From assembly GCF_001939045.1 (NCBI RefSeq), contig NZ_MKIM01000027.1, positions 496,001-560,000 of the forward strand: DNA of 64,000 nt. Reading direction: 5' to 3'. Position 1 is the first letter of the stretch. Every line of letters begins with the position of its first letter. The translations under genes and the position numbers were made by a program. Source of the stretch: Rhizobium oryziradicis (GTDB taxonomy: Bacteria; Pseudomonadota; Alphaproteobacteria; Rhizobiales; Rhizobiaceae). The notes under the pieces were generated by a model. That model did no database searches and was not told the origin of the DNA. It worked only from the letters and a program-made list of their open reading frames with translations. This document shows positions 54,046-61,903 of the stretch, piece after piece.

Positions 54046-55617
54046 ATGGCCGATTACTCAGACGTTGATAAACAGGACGATCTGCATATTCTGCATTCCA
54101 TGGGCTATGCTCAGGAACTTGAGCGGCGTATGAGCTCGTTCTCTAATTTCGCGATTTCATTTTCGATCATTTGCATTTTATCCGGTGGTATCAACTCACT
54201 GGCGCAGGCAACATCCGGTGCGGGCGGCGCTGCCATTGGTCTTGGCTGGCCGCTGGGTTGCATCATCTCTGGCGTGTTTGCGCTGGGCATGGCGCAAATT
54301 GCCTCTGCCTACCCAACGGCAGGCGGGCTTTATCATTGGGGCTCTATTCTGGGCAATCGCTTTACCGGCTGGGTCACCGCCTGGTTCAATCTCATCGGTC
54401 TGGTTACCGTGCTGGGTGCAATCAACGTTGGCACCTGGGGCTTTTTTGCAGGCTCAATTGCACCCTGGTTTGGCATGAATGTTGATACGGCGACCGCAGG
54501 CGGCTTTGCCAATCAGATCATTTTTGTCGGCGTCATCACAGCCCTTCAAGCGCTGGTCAACCACCTCGGCATCAAGCTGACGGCGAAGCTGACCGATATG
54601 TCGGGCTATCTGATTTTCATCACCGCCATCATCTTGACGGTCGTGTGCCTGTTTGGTGCAAAATCCCGGGAATTCAGCCGCATCTGGACGTTTACCAACT
54701 ACTCTGGCACCCCGGAGGGCGACGCATCCGTATGGCCGCACACCGGCAGCATGTGGTATATTTTTGCACTCAGCCTGCTTTTGCCGATCTATACGATCAC
54801 CGGCTATGACGCCTCCGCCCACACATCGGAAGAAACCATCAAGGCTTCTGAATCCGTGCCAAAGGGCATGATTTCATCGGTGTTCTGGGCCTCCTTGTTT
54901 GGCTACATCATGCTTCTGGCTTTCCTTCTGGCCATTCCAGATATGGATGAAGCCGCCAAGCAGGGCTGGAACGTGTTTTTCTGGACGCTCAACAGCGTGA
55001 CCAATCCGGTTGTTGCCAATATTCTGTACTTGGCCATTTTTGTTGCGCAGCTGATTTGCGGTTTGGCCACGGTAACGTCCGTGTCACGCATGATTTTTGC
55101 CTTCTCGCGTGATGGCGGTCTGCCCATGTCCAAGGCCTTGTCCAGTGTCAGTACAAAGTTTCGCACCCCCGCTGTTGCCATTTGGGTGGGGTCGGTGTTC
55201 TCGGTGCTGTTTGTCTGGGGTGCCTCGCTGGTCACCATTGGTGGCGCATCGGCCTATACCATCGTTGTGTCCTGCACGGTCATCTTCTTGTTTCTGTCGT
55301 TTGCCATTCCGATTGTGCTCGGCATGAAGGCAATCGGCACTGCAAAATGGCCGAAAATGGGTCCGTGGAACATGGGTATCAGCACCTATAAGCTGGTGGG
55401 TTGCCTGGTCATTCTGGCCATGGTTGCCATCTTCATCATTGGCGTACAGCCGCCAAACCAATGGGCGCTGTATATCACTGTTGGTTTCCTTGCGCTGACG
55501 GCGGTGATCTGGGTGTTGTTTGAGCAGCGCCGTTTCAAAGGGCCACCGATTGGTGATGAAGTCATCAAACGCCAGCGGGAAATTGCTGCTGCTGAAAAAG
55601 CGATCACTGACGTTTGA
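54046..55617 (+). CDS. APC-family amino acid/amine permease
   Basis: A 523-residue inner-membrane transporter with 12-14 helices. The first signature reads MSSFSNFAISFSIICILSGGINSLAQATSGAGGAAIGLGWPLGC, with the A-x-A-G-x-x-G-L-G helix-1 break. Further on is YASAHT-like DASAHTSEETIKASESVPKGM, the conserved cytoplasmic motif of the amino acid/choline transporter subgroup. The C-terminus ends FEQRRFKGPPIGDEVIKRQREIAAAE. It resembles GABA/amine permeases (Bat1/UGA4-like). It is followed, after a terminator, by an Fe-dependent alcohol dehydrogenase gene; the pair may serve one amine or amino alcohol pathway, which is inference. AACAGGGGG precedes ATG 54046. Confidence 0.92.
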   Translation: MADYSDVDKQDDLHILHSMGYAQELERRMSSFSNFAISFSIICILSGGINSLAQATSGAGGAAIGLGWPLGCIISGVFALGMAQIASAYPTAGGLYHWGSILGNRFTGWVTAWFNLIGLVTVLGAINVGTWGFFAGSIAPWFGMNVDTATAGGFANQIIFVGVITALQALVNHLGIKLTAKLTDMSGYLIFITAIILTVVCLFGAKSREFSRIWTFTNYSGTPEGDASVWPHTGSMWYIFALSLLLPIYTITGYDASAHTSEETIKASESVPKGMISSVFWASLFGYIMLLAFLLAIPDMDEAAKQGWNVFFWTLNSVTNPVVANILYLAIFVAQLICGLATVTSVSRMIFAFSRDGGLPMSKALSSVSTKFRTPAVAIWVGSVFSVLFVWGASLVTIGGASAYTIVVSCTVIFLFLSFAIPIVLGMKAIGTAKWPKMGPWNMGISTYKLVGCLVILAMVAIFIIGVQPPNQWALYITVGFLALTAVIWVLFEQRRFKGPPIGDEVIKRQREIAAAEKAITDV

Positions 55618-55640
55618 CGGATGATCGTAGCGATGAGGAA

Positions 55641-55668
55641 AGGCCGCGCAAATGTGCGGCTTTTTCGC
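55641..55668 (+). terminator. rho-independent terminator after the permease gene
   Basis: Stem GCCGCGCA / TGTGCGGC (with one G-T pair) and a short loop, followed by a T run and CG. It lies about 25 bases past the permease stop. Confidence 0.75.
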
Positions 55669-55842
55669 TTTTGGCCTGAAAACGGCCAATTCTCAACAAT
55701 TCATTAGCATTTATTTATTCTGCTCAGCCTATCCTTATGATTGCAGGCTTGGAGGAGGCTGCACAATTGGAGGGTTGGTTGTCGCCTTGACGCGCCGCCT
55801 TTCGATTCCGTCTTTCATCGCCGGACGTGAGGAGTGAGCGCT

Positions 55843-56988
55843 ATGAAGATCGTTGCCAATTGGAACTACCCCACAGACATTCGGGTTGGGCGAGGCCGCG
55901 TTGAAGAACTGGCCGACGCCTGCCGATCCCTTGGAATGTTCAATCCCCTGTTGGTTACGGATCGTGGCTTGGCCAATATGGCCATTACCCGGGCTGCGCG
56001 TGAAACGCTGAGCGATGGCGGATTGAGCCACGTTTTGTTTTCCGATGTTGATCCAAACCCGAATGAATTCAATCTGGAAGCAGGTATTGCCGCTTTTCGA
56101 GACGGTGGCCATGATGGCGTGGTGGCCTTTGGTGGCGGCTCCGGCATTGATCTTGGCAAATGTATTGCGCTGATGGTGGGGCAGACCCGTCCAGTCTGGG
56201 ATTTTACGGAGAGTGACGACGGCTGGAAAAATGCCGATGCCGATGCGATCGTGCCGATTATTTCTTTGCCGACCACCGCCGGAACCGGGGCTGAGGTTCG
56301 GCGCTCATGTATGATCACCAACAGCGTGACCCATGTAAAAACGGCGATTTTCCATCCCAAGATCATGCCGTCTGTGGTGATTTGCGATCCGGAATTAACT
56401 GTGGGCATGCCCAAATCCATCACGGCGGGCACCGGCATGGTGGCGTTTTCCCATTGCCTTGAGGCCTATTGTTCGCCGGTCTATCACCCCATGGGGCAGG
56501 GCATTGCCATTGAAGGGATGCGGCTGGTGAAGGAATATTTGCCGCGCGCTTACCGTGATTCCATGGATCTGGAAGCGCGCCTCAATATGATGTCGGCGGG
56601 CATCATGGGAGCAATTGCCATTCAAAAGGGTTTGGGCGCAATCCATGCCCTGTCGCACCAGATTGGGGCAATGTATAACACCCATCACGGCACCACAAAT
56701 GCCGTGCTGATGCCGATGGTGCTGCGCTTTAATCAAAAAGCGGTGGAACGTAAAATCGAAAAACTTGCCGGTTATCTTGAAATCCCTGGCGGCTTTGAAG
56801 GGTTTCATGCGTTTTTGCTGGCGTTTCGCGCCGATCTCGCCATTCCGCAAAGCTTAAGCGAAATGGGCATTGCAAGCGACCATGTTCAAGATATTGCCGC
56901 CAAAGCCATTGCAAACCCGATGGCTGCGGGCAATCCGGTTAAGCTCACGCTGGACAATACCATGGAGCTGCTGGAAAGCTGCTTTTGA
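55843..56988 (+). CDS. iron-containing alcohol dehydrogenase
   Basis: A 381-residue protein from ATG 55843, preceded by GAGGAG; a GTG at 55834 would add three residues. The NAD-binding loop is VVAFGGGSGIDLGKCIALMV, then PTTAGTGAEVRRSCMITN, and the metal site lies in AFSHCLEAYCSPVYHPMGQG and GAIHALSHQIGAMYNTHHGTTNAVLMP, with the His residues of the Fe/Zn ligand set visible. Group III alcohol dehydrogenases act on primary alcohols or semialdehydes. The adjacent APC permease suggests a substrate made from an imported amine or amino acid. Confidence 0.93.
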   Translation: MKIVANWNYPTDIRVGRGRVEELADACRSLGMFNPLLVTDRGLANMAITRAARETLSDGGLSHVLFSDVDPNPNEFNLEAGIAAFRDGGHDGVVAFGGGSGIDLGKCIALMVGQTRPVWDFTESDDGWKNADADAIVPIISLPTTAGTGAEVRRSCMITNSVTHVKTAIFHPKIMPSVVICDPELTVGMPKSITAGTGMVAFSHCLEAYCSPVYHPMGQGIAIEGMRLVKEYLPRAYRDSMDLEARLNMMSAGIMGAIAIQKGLGAIHALSHQIGAMYNTHHGTTNAVLMPMVLRFNQKAVERKIEKLAGYLEIPGGFEGFHAFLLAFRADLAIPQSLSEMGIASDHVQDIAAKAIANPMAAGNPVKLTLDNTMELLESCF

Positions 56989-57018
56989 CCATCTTGGGCA
57001 CATGTTAGCAACTTTGCG

Positions 57019-57122
57019 CTACTGCATAATTCCTTAAATCCTAATAGATTTAAGGAATTATGCAGTAGATTAAAAATGTTACAGCGTCCTTTGTGCGCCA
57101 TATATGGCGCACGGCGCTGTAA
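57019..57122. repeat. composite palindromic repeat, copy C (inverted)
   Basis: First comes a perfect 22-bp inverted repeat (57019-57040 and 57047-57068, beginning CTACTGCATAATTCC, six-base loop). Then a second hairpin with TTACAGCG / CGCTGTAA ends (57079-57122) around the 20-bp palindrome GTGCGCCATATATGGCGCAC. It is the same two-part element as copies A and B, in reverse order. Confidence 0.85.
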
Positions 57123-57252
57123 GTGCCTGTTTTTTTGCCTCTCTGGAGCATGTTTCCTATTTATTAACCAATTTTAGTAATGATGCATTAACACCATGCA
57201 AACGGGTGCCAGAACGAGCGATGAGTGGCTCAGACATTGCATCGAGGACACT

Positions 57253-57969
57253 ATGCCAGTCATCTCATTTGCCAACGCCAAGGGCGGAGCCGGAAAAACC
57301 ACAGCGGCTCTTCTCTTGTCGACTGAACTCGCCCAGCAGGGTTACCGCGTTTGTATTCTGGATGCCGATCCGCAGCGCTGGATTACCCAATGGGCCGAAT
57401 GCGCGGGCCATCATACTAATATCGAGGTCATTTCTGAGGTTTCCATCGGCTCGCTGCATTGTCATATCCGCGAGGGCCGCAAAACCGCAGATTATATCAT
57501 TATTGATCTGGCTGGTGCGCGGGATGCGCTGGTCACCATGGCCATCGGCCTTTCGGATCACGTGATGATTCCGGTGCAAGGCTGCGCCATGGACGCCAAG
57601 GGTGCGGCGCAAATTCTGGATTTGATCGAGCAGATGCGGATAGCCGGAAATCTGGTTATTCCGCATTCGGTGGTGCTGACGCGGGTGGCCTCCATGGTCA
57701 CCACCAAAACATTGCTGGCCATCAAGGGCATTCTGGCCCAGCGCGGGGTTAATATCGTCAACACACCGATTGCCGAGCGCACAGCTTTTCGCGATATTTT
57801 CGAAACCGGCGCATCGCTTTACACCATGGACCCACTCAAGGTGAGCAATCTCGATAAGGCCAGAGAGAATTCCAAGGCGTTTACCGCCGAGGTTATGCGG
57901 CTTTTGCCAGCGCGCGTAGTGCGCTCCGCTCGACCACGGCTTTTGCGCATGGTGAGCAACGCGGCCTGA
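57253..57969 (+). CDS. ParA/MinD-family ATPase (VirC1-like)
   Basis: A 238-residue deviant-Walker ATPase from ATG 57253, preceded by GAGGA. The Walker A motif is NAKGGAGKTT (K-G-G-x-G-K-T-T), then DADPQRWITQW in place of D-x-D-P-Q, and DYIIIDLAG for Walker B. The C-terminus ends LPARVVRSARPRLLRM. There is no parB or parS nearby, so it is an orphan. Length and sequence resemble both ParA-type segregation ATPases and Agrobacterium VirC1. It may position a protein or plasmid in the cell; the cargo is unknown. Confidence 0.85.
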   Translation: MPVISFANAKGGAGKTTAALLLSTELAQQGYRVCILDADPQRWITQWAECAGHHTNIEVISEVSIGSLHCHIREGRKTADYIIIDLAGARDALVTMAIGLSDHVMIPVQGCAMDAKGAAQILDLIEQMRIAGNLVIPHSVVLTRVASMVTTKTLLAIKGILAQRGVNIVNTPIAERTAFRDIFETGASLYTMDPLKVSNLDKARENSKAFTAEVMRLLPARVVRSARPRLLRMVSNAA

Positions 57970-57992
57970 GCGGCAAACAAGCCAGTGTTTGG

Positions 57993-58018
57993 GTGAGCCT
58001 GTTGAACAACCGGCTCAC
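57993..58018 (+). terminator. possible terminator of parA-like gene
   Basis: Hairpin arms GTGAGCC and GGCTCAC flank a 12-base loop, followed by TCTTTA. It lies 24 bases past the parA-like stop and 20 bases before the convergent L,D-transpeptidase stop. Confidence 0.5.
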
Positions 58019-58037
58019 TCTTTACCCTAAAAAGCCA

Positions 58038-59459
58038 TCAATCCACAAATTCCACAGTCACGCCCGGCTGCACCATCTTGGCAAGCTCTGTTGCATCCCA
58101 GTTGGTCAGACGCACGCAGCCATGGCTTTGGGTGCGGCCAATCTTGGAGGGATCAGGCGTGCCATGGATGCCATAGGTTGGCTTGGACAGCGCAATCCAC
58201 ACGGTTCCAACCGGACCATTTGGCCCCGGCGGAATGTTCAGCACTTTATCGTTGCCAGCCTGCTGGAAGTTGATCTTGGGATTATAGGTATAGCCCGGAT
58301 TAAACGCCACGCGCTGCACTGTCACGGTTCCCGATGGAGATGGTGTGTCGCTGGAGCCAATGCTGGCGGGGTAGGCGGCAATCAACTGGCCATCCTGTCC
58401 ATAGGCAAACACCTGTTTGCGGCCCTTGTCGGCAACAATACGGGCAACTTTGCCGCTTTGCCCCGACCCGACATTGACCACTTTAACGGTGCTGCCGGGC
58501 ACGGTGAAATCGACACCGGGATTGATGGCCTTGAGATAATCCTCATCCATGTGGAATTTCTCAGCCAGCATTTCGGTGGTTGAGGTGTAGCCCAAAGATT
58601 GCATGGCAGCCTTTTGGCTGTAATCGGTCGGAATTTCTGCCACATAGGGGCCAGCGGCATCGGCAGCCGTGACGGTGTAGGTCTTGAACGGCAAGCCGCC
58701 GTCGAGCTGAAGACGATCCATGATCGCCTCAGTGTTTTTTGGATCAAGCGTTTCGCCGGTTTTCTGCTCCCAAGCCTGTAACGCTTTTTCGACGTTTTGG
58801 CCCATGCGACCGTCAATAGCGCCCGGTGAGAAGCCCTCGCGATCCAGAAACACCTGAAGCGCCGTTATCTCTGGCGTGGCCTTGCTGCTGCCAGAAAATG
58901 ACGGTGTGGAATAGGACGGCTTGCGTGGCACGGTGCCATGCATGTCACCCATGGAAGGGTCGTTGCTGGCATTTTGCGGATAGGGCTGCTCGAGCGAGCC
59001 GCGTTCAACGCTACCCTCATCAGGAATGCCGCCCGTTGCGAAATTATCATCATCCGATCCACCACCGGATGGGGCTGGTGGATAATAATCATTGGGATAG
59101 CGCGCCCGGTTTGGCCGTCCATACACCACATCGGCAGGCATTTCCGTGGCAACCACATTGCCGAAACTGTCGATCAAAACCGTGCGGCCCATGCGGTCGC
59201 GGCTGATCATCACCGAGCCACGCTCCGGCACATATTGCAGCACTTCACCCGAGGGGGTGATCAGCACCGTTTCCGGGCGCTGGTTATAATAGGGGCTGCG
59301 GGCCAACGCAGATCCGCTAACACTGGAAAGCAGCACTGCAACGATAAAACCAGTTTTCCAAAACGATTGCACAGGCCAAAACGATTTCACAGGGTGGTCT
59401 TTCCGGTTGAAGTCAAGGTGTTTCATGGCGTCAAGAATGGGCATGACTTGTCGGTGCAT
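58038..59459 (-). CDS. L,D-transpeptidase with peptidoglycan-binding and LysM-like regions
   Basis: A 473-residue periplasmic protein. ATG 59459 follows AGGGTGAG. A membrane/signal segment is present (WKTGFIVAVLLSSVSGSALA). A peptidoglycan-binding domain is seen in TALQVFLDREGFSPGAIDGRMGQNVEKALQAWEQKTGE; a LysM-like stretch follows (MLAEKFHMDEDYLKAINPGVDFTVPGSTVKVVNV). The C-terminal YkuD domain has the catalytic core IGRTQSHGCVRLTNWDATELA, with H and C in S-H-G-C-x-R. It would make 3-3 cross-links or attach proteins to the wall. Rhizobiales are rich in such enzymes because of polar growth. Confidence 0.93.
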   Translation of the reverse strand: MHRQVMPILDAMKHLDFNRKDHPVKSFWPVQSFWKTGFIVAVLLSSVSGSALARSPYYNQRPETVLITPSGEVLQYVPERGSVMISRDRMGRTVLIDSFGNVVATEMPADVVYGRPNRARYPNDYYPPAPSGGGSDDDNFATGGIPDEGSVERGSLEQPYPQNASNDPSMGDMHGTVPRKPSYSTPSFSGSSKATPEITALQVFLDREGFSPGAIDGRMGQNVEKALQAWEQKTGETLDPKNTEAIMDRLQLDGGLPFKTYTVTAADAAGPYVAEIPTDYSQKAAMQSLGYTSTTEMLAEKFHMDEDYLKAINPGVDFTVPGSTVKVVNVGSGQSGKVARIVADKGRKQVFAYGQDGQLIAAYPASIGSSDTPSPSGTVTVQRVAFNPGYTYNPKINFQQAGNDKVLNIPPGPNGPVGTVWIALSKPTYGIHGTPDPSKIGRTQSHGCVRLTNWDATELAKMVQPGVTVEFVD

Positions 59460-59629
59460 GTCTCACCCTTTTATAGGTAGTGCTATGACAAGCAAATTTT
59501 GACCCTAATGTGGAAAAATTTATATTTGGTAAAAAAATAGTTAAAACGCCGATTTTCAAGGGTTTTTATGCGCTGGATCTATGGCTTTCTCTGGCATAAA
59601 AACGGGGAAACTCGATGGAGGAGCGAATC

Positions 59630-60448
59630 GTGAAACTGTTTGCCAAAACTGGACCTGTTGTTGAGCTTGACGAAGGCTCGGTTCTTGATATCCGCAGCCT
59701 CACCGTGAACGGGGTCGATCTGGCACCCGGCCGTGCTATTCCTGATGATGGTGATCCACGCATCGATCATTCGCTTGAAGGGTTTATGTTCACCTGTGGA
59801 CCAGACCACATCCGCCATCCAGAGCCGCTTGCCGATGGTTCGGGTCGCTACCCATTGCATGGTTCGTTCTCGTCCCATCCGGCCAAAATTGTCGAGGCCA
59901 GCGAGACCGAATGCACCGCCGAGATTGCAGTTTCTCACGCCGATGGCGGCCAATCGCTGTTGACGCGCAACTGGCGCGTTGATGCCGAGACCGGCACGGT
60001 TTTTCTGTCTGATCGGCTGACCAATACCGGCGATGCTGCGTTTCCCGCCATGCTGATGTATCACATGAACATTGCCGCCAAGCTGTTTGACGATGCCGTG
60101 CGGCTGGAAGGCGACATGCTGGCGGGCGGCGGTTTTGGTTGGCGCTTTGGCGAGGAGCCTGGTGGGGTGTTTTGTGTGCCCGCGACGGCGGGCGGTGATG
60201 GCTGGGCCGAGATGCGGCTGGGGCCGATTGCCGCGATTGGTGGGTTGACGCTGACCGTGCGGTTCGATGCGCAAACCCTGCCGCATTTGCAGATCTGGCG
60301 CAACCAGCAGGCACCAGCCCATGTGCTGGGCATTGAGCCTGTGTCGCATCGTTGGGTTGACCGGCAAGAGCTGGCAGAGGCGGGCGAGTTGGATATGCTG
60401 GCTCCGGGCGAAAGCCGGCAGTATCAGCTGTCATTTTCCTTTGCGTAA
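59630..60448 (+). CDS. DUF4432/aldose-1-epimerase-like protein
   Basis: A 272-residue beta-sandwich-like protein. GTG 59630 has AGGAG ahead (59618-59622); ATG 59615 in the same frame is an alternative but overlaps that site. Conserved-looking segments are VNGVDLAPGRAIPDDGDPRIDHSLEGFMFTCGPDHIR, YPLHGSFSSHPAKIVEAS, LLTRNWRVDAETGTVFLSDRLTNTGDAAFPAMLMYHMN, and LPHLQIWRNQQAPAHVLGIEPVSH. This pattern, with the LHG and EP motifs, fits DUF4432, relatives of aldose 1-epimerase. It would bind a sugar in the cytoplasm; the substrate is unknown. Confidence 0.8.
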   Translation: MKLFAKTGPVVELDEGSVLDIRSLTVNGVDLAPGRAIPDDGDPRIDHSLEGFMFTCGPDHIRHPEPLADGSGRYPLHGSFSSHPAKIVEASETECTAEIAVSHADGGQSLLTRNWRVDAETGTVFLSDRLTNTGDAAFPAMLMYHMNIAAKLFDDAVRLEGDMLAGGGFGWRFGEEPGGVFCVPATAGGDGWAEMRLGPIAAIGGLTLTVRFDAQTLPHLQIWRNQQAPAHVLGIEPVSHRWVDRQELAEAGELDMLAPGESRQYQLSFSFA

Positions 60449-60509
60449 CGTTGACGCAATCGCGCCTGCGTCGTAGATGTTTGCGCGAAATTGATGAGAG
60501 GATATGCTG

Positions 60510-60845
60510 ATGAACATCAGACCAATCAATGAGGAATATTCGGTGAGCGGCCAAATTCAGGTTGCTGATCTGGATGAGATCAAGGCGCTCGGGTTTAAAT
60601 CCATTGTATGCCACCGCCCCGATGGCGAAGAGGCCGGACAGCCATCCTTTGCTGCCATTGCAGCTCGCGCCAGCGAGCTTGGTCTGGCCATCAAGCATAT
60701 TCCGGTTGGTCCCATGGGCGTGACACCCGATGCCGTCGTGGCCATGGTGGACGCACTCGACGATTTTGAGCGTCCGATGCTCGGCTATTGCCGCTCCGGT
60801 GCACGCTCGACAGCCACCTATGAGCACAGCCTGCGTCAGCGTTAA
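60510..60845 (+). CDS. DSP-like phosphatase/sulfurtransferase (TIGR01244, BLH phosphatase)
   Basis: A 111-residue protein from ATG 60510 (ATG 60504 also possible; GAGAGG lies upstream of both). The active site is C-R-S-G-A-R in MLGYCRSGARSTAT, with the acidic partner region ADLDEIKALGFKSIVCHRPDGEEAGQPSF. This is the small cysteine-phosphatase domain that is found fused to metallo-beta-lactamases in BigR/BLH systems, here free-standing. It may act on a sulfur compound. It is followed by a RidA gene 69 bases downstream in the same direction. Confidence 0.82.
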   Translation: MNIRPINEEYSVSGQIQVADLDEIKALGFKSIVCHRPDGEEAGQPSFAAIAARASELGLAIKHIPVGPMGVTPDAVVAMVDALDDFERPMLGYCRSGARSTATYEHSLRQR

Positions 60846-60914
60846 GCAAACCCTTTCTTCCGCTGCGGACGCAAGCCCGCAACACTTTTGTGTTTCAAAC
60901 CCAAGGAGATTTCC

Positions 60915-61256
60915 ATGTCCATCAAGCGTATCGAGCCAGGCAAGCGTATGAGCGGTGCTGTTGTTCACGGCAACACTGTTTACCTCGCCGGTCAGGTTGG
61001 CGAAGGCGTGAGCGTTACCGAGCAGTCCAAGTCGGCTCTGGCTGAAGTTGACCGTCTGCTGGCGGCTGCCGGATCAAGCAAGTCGAAGATCCTGCAAACC
61101 ATCATCTACCTCTCCGACATGTCGACCTTTGGCGAAATGAACGCTGTTTGGGAAGGCTGGATCGACCCTGCCAACCCACCAGCCCGCGCCACCAGCGAAG
61201 CTGCTTTGGCCACACCAGATTACAAGGTTGAGTTTATCGTAACGGCTGCGATCTAA
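60915..61256 (+). CDS. RidA-family enamine/imine deaminase
   Basis: A 113-residue Rid protein from ATG 60915, with AAGGAGA directly upstream. The fold segments are VVHGNTVYLAGQVGEGVSVTEQSKSALAEVDRLLAAAGSSKSKILQTIIYLSDM and NPPARATSEAALATPDYKVEFIVTAAI; the Arg in PARA corresponds to the ligand-binding arginine. Such proteins remove reactive enamine/imine intermediates in the cytoplasm. A perfect terminator hairpin follows at 61288-61327. Confidence 0.9.
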   Translation: MSIKRIEPGKRMSGAVVHGNTVYLAGQVGEGVSVTEQSKSALAEVDRLLAAAGSSKSKILQTIIYLSDMSTFGEMNAVWEGWIDPANPPARATSEAALATPDYKVEFIVTAAI

Positions 61257-61287
61257 GTACTCTGGTTATCTTAACCAATTCAAAACG

Positions 61288-61327
61288 AGAACATTTTCGC
61301 TATTCATTCTGGCGAAAATGTTCTTTT
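61288..61327 (+). terminator. rho-independent terminator after RidA
   Basis: Arms AGAACATTTTCGC (61288-61300) and GCGAAAATGTTCT (61312-61324), an 11-base loop and then a T run. A clear stem of 13 bp. Confidence 0.85.
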
Positions 61328-61376
61328 GAAATCCAATGCATCGGGGATGCCATTTTGGACAGGAGAAGTGCATTGA

Positions 61377-61862
61377 ATGGTACTGTTCAATCGAAATTTT
61401 CTTTTATGTCTTAAATTTTTTACAGTAATATCTTTTGTGATTTCGGTTCTGATTCCTCATGGATATTACGAGTCATGCCGTGGATATACATCTGTTGGGT
61501 GGTTTGAGTCCCAATCAATTCTATTTTATTTAGTGATTTTTTATCTTTTATTGTCGTTTTTTATAGAATTTTTGAAATTCGGATACATGATTTTGCTCTT
61601 TGATTGTTTCATTTTTTTGTACCTTGTTCAGTATGTTTTTATTGATGCTATGCTAACTCCAATATTTGGAGGAGGAGCTACAGTTTTTCTTGATCGTATT
61701 TTCGGAAGCATATTTGGAGGGTTGGCTGGAAAAGAAGGCTGTGGAGCCGATATTATTTTCCATTATCAATGGGGATATTTCTTCTACATAACAACAGTAG
61801 GGAGCTTTTTTCTCTCGACTATCTTGGGTTTGGTGACGTTCTTACGCAACCGAAAAGGTTAA
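61377..61862 (+). CDS. AT-rich small integral membrane protein
   Basis: A 161-residue protein with four predicted helices: LLCLKFFTVISFVISVLI, ILFYLVIFYLLLSFFIEFLKF, YMILLFDCFIFLYLVQYVFI and FFYITTVGSFFLSTILGLVTF. Codon use is strongly AT-rich, unlike the GC-rich genes on both sides, which suggests horizontal acquisition. The ribosome-binding site AGGAGAAG (61361-61368) precedes ATG 61377. A cysteine-containing loop (KEGCGADIIFHYQ) lies between helices. No family was recognised. Confidence 0.65.
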   Translation: MVLFNRNFLLCLKFFTVISFVISVLIPHGYYESCRGYTSVGWFESQSILFYLVIFYLLLSFFIEFLKFGYMILLFDCFIFLYLVQYVFIDAMLTPIFGGGATVFLDRIFGSIFGGLAGKEGCGADIIFHYQWGYFFYITTVGSFFLSTILGLVTFLRNRKG

Positions 61863-61903
61863 GAGCGGTAGACCGACGGCATACCGCTCTGTTCGCATGG
61901 GAC

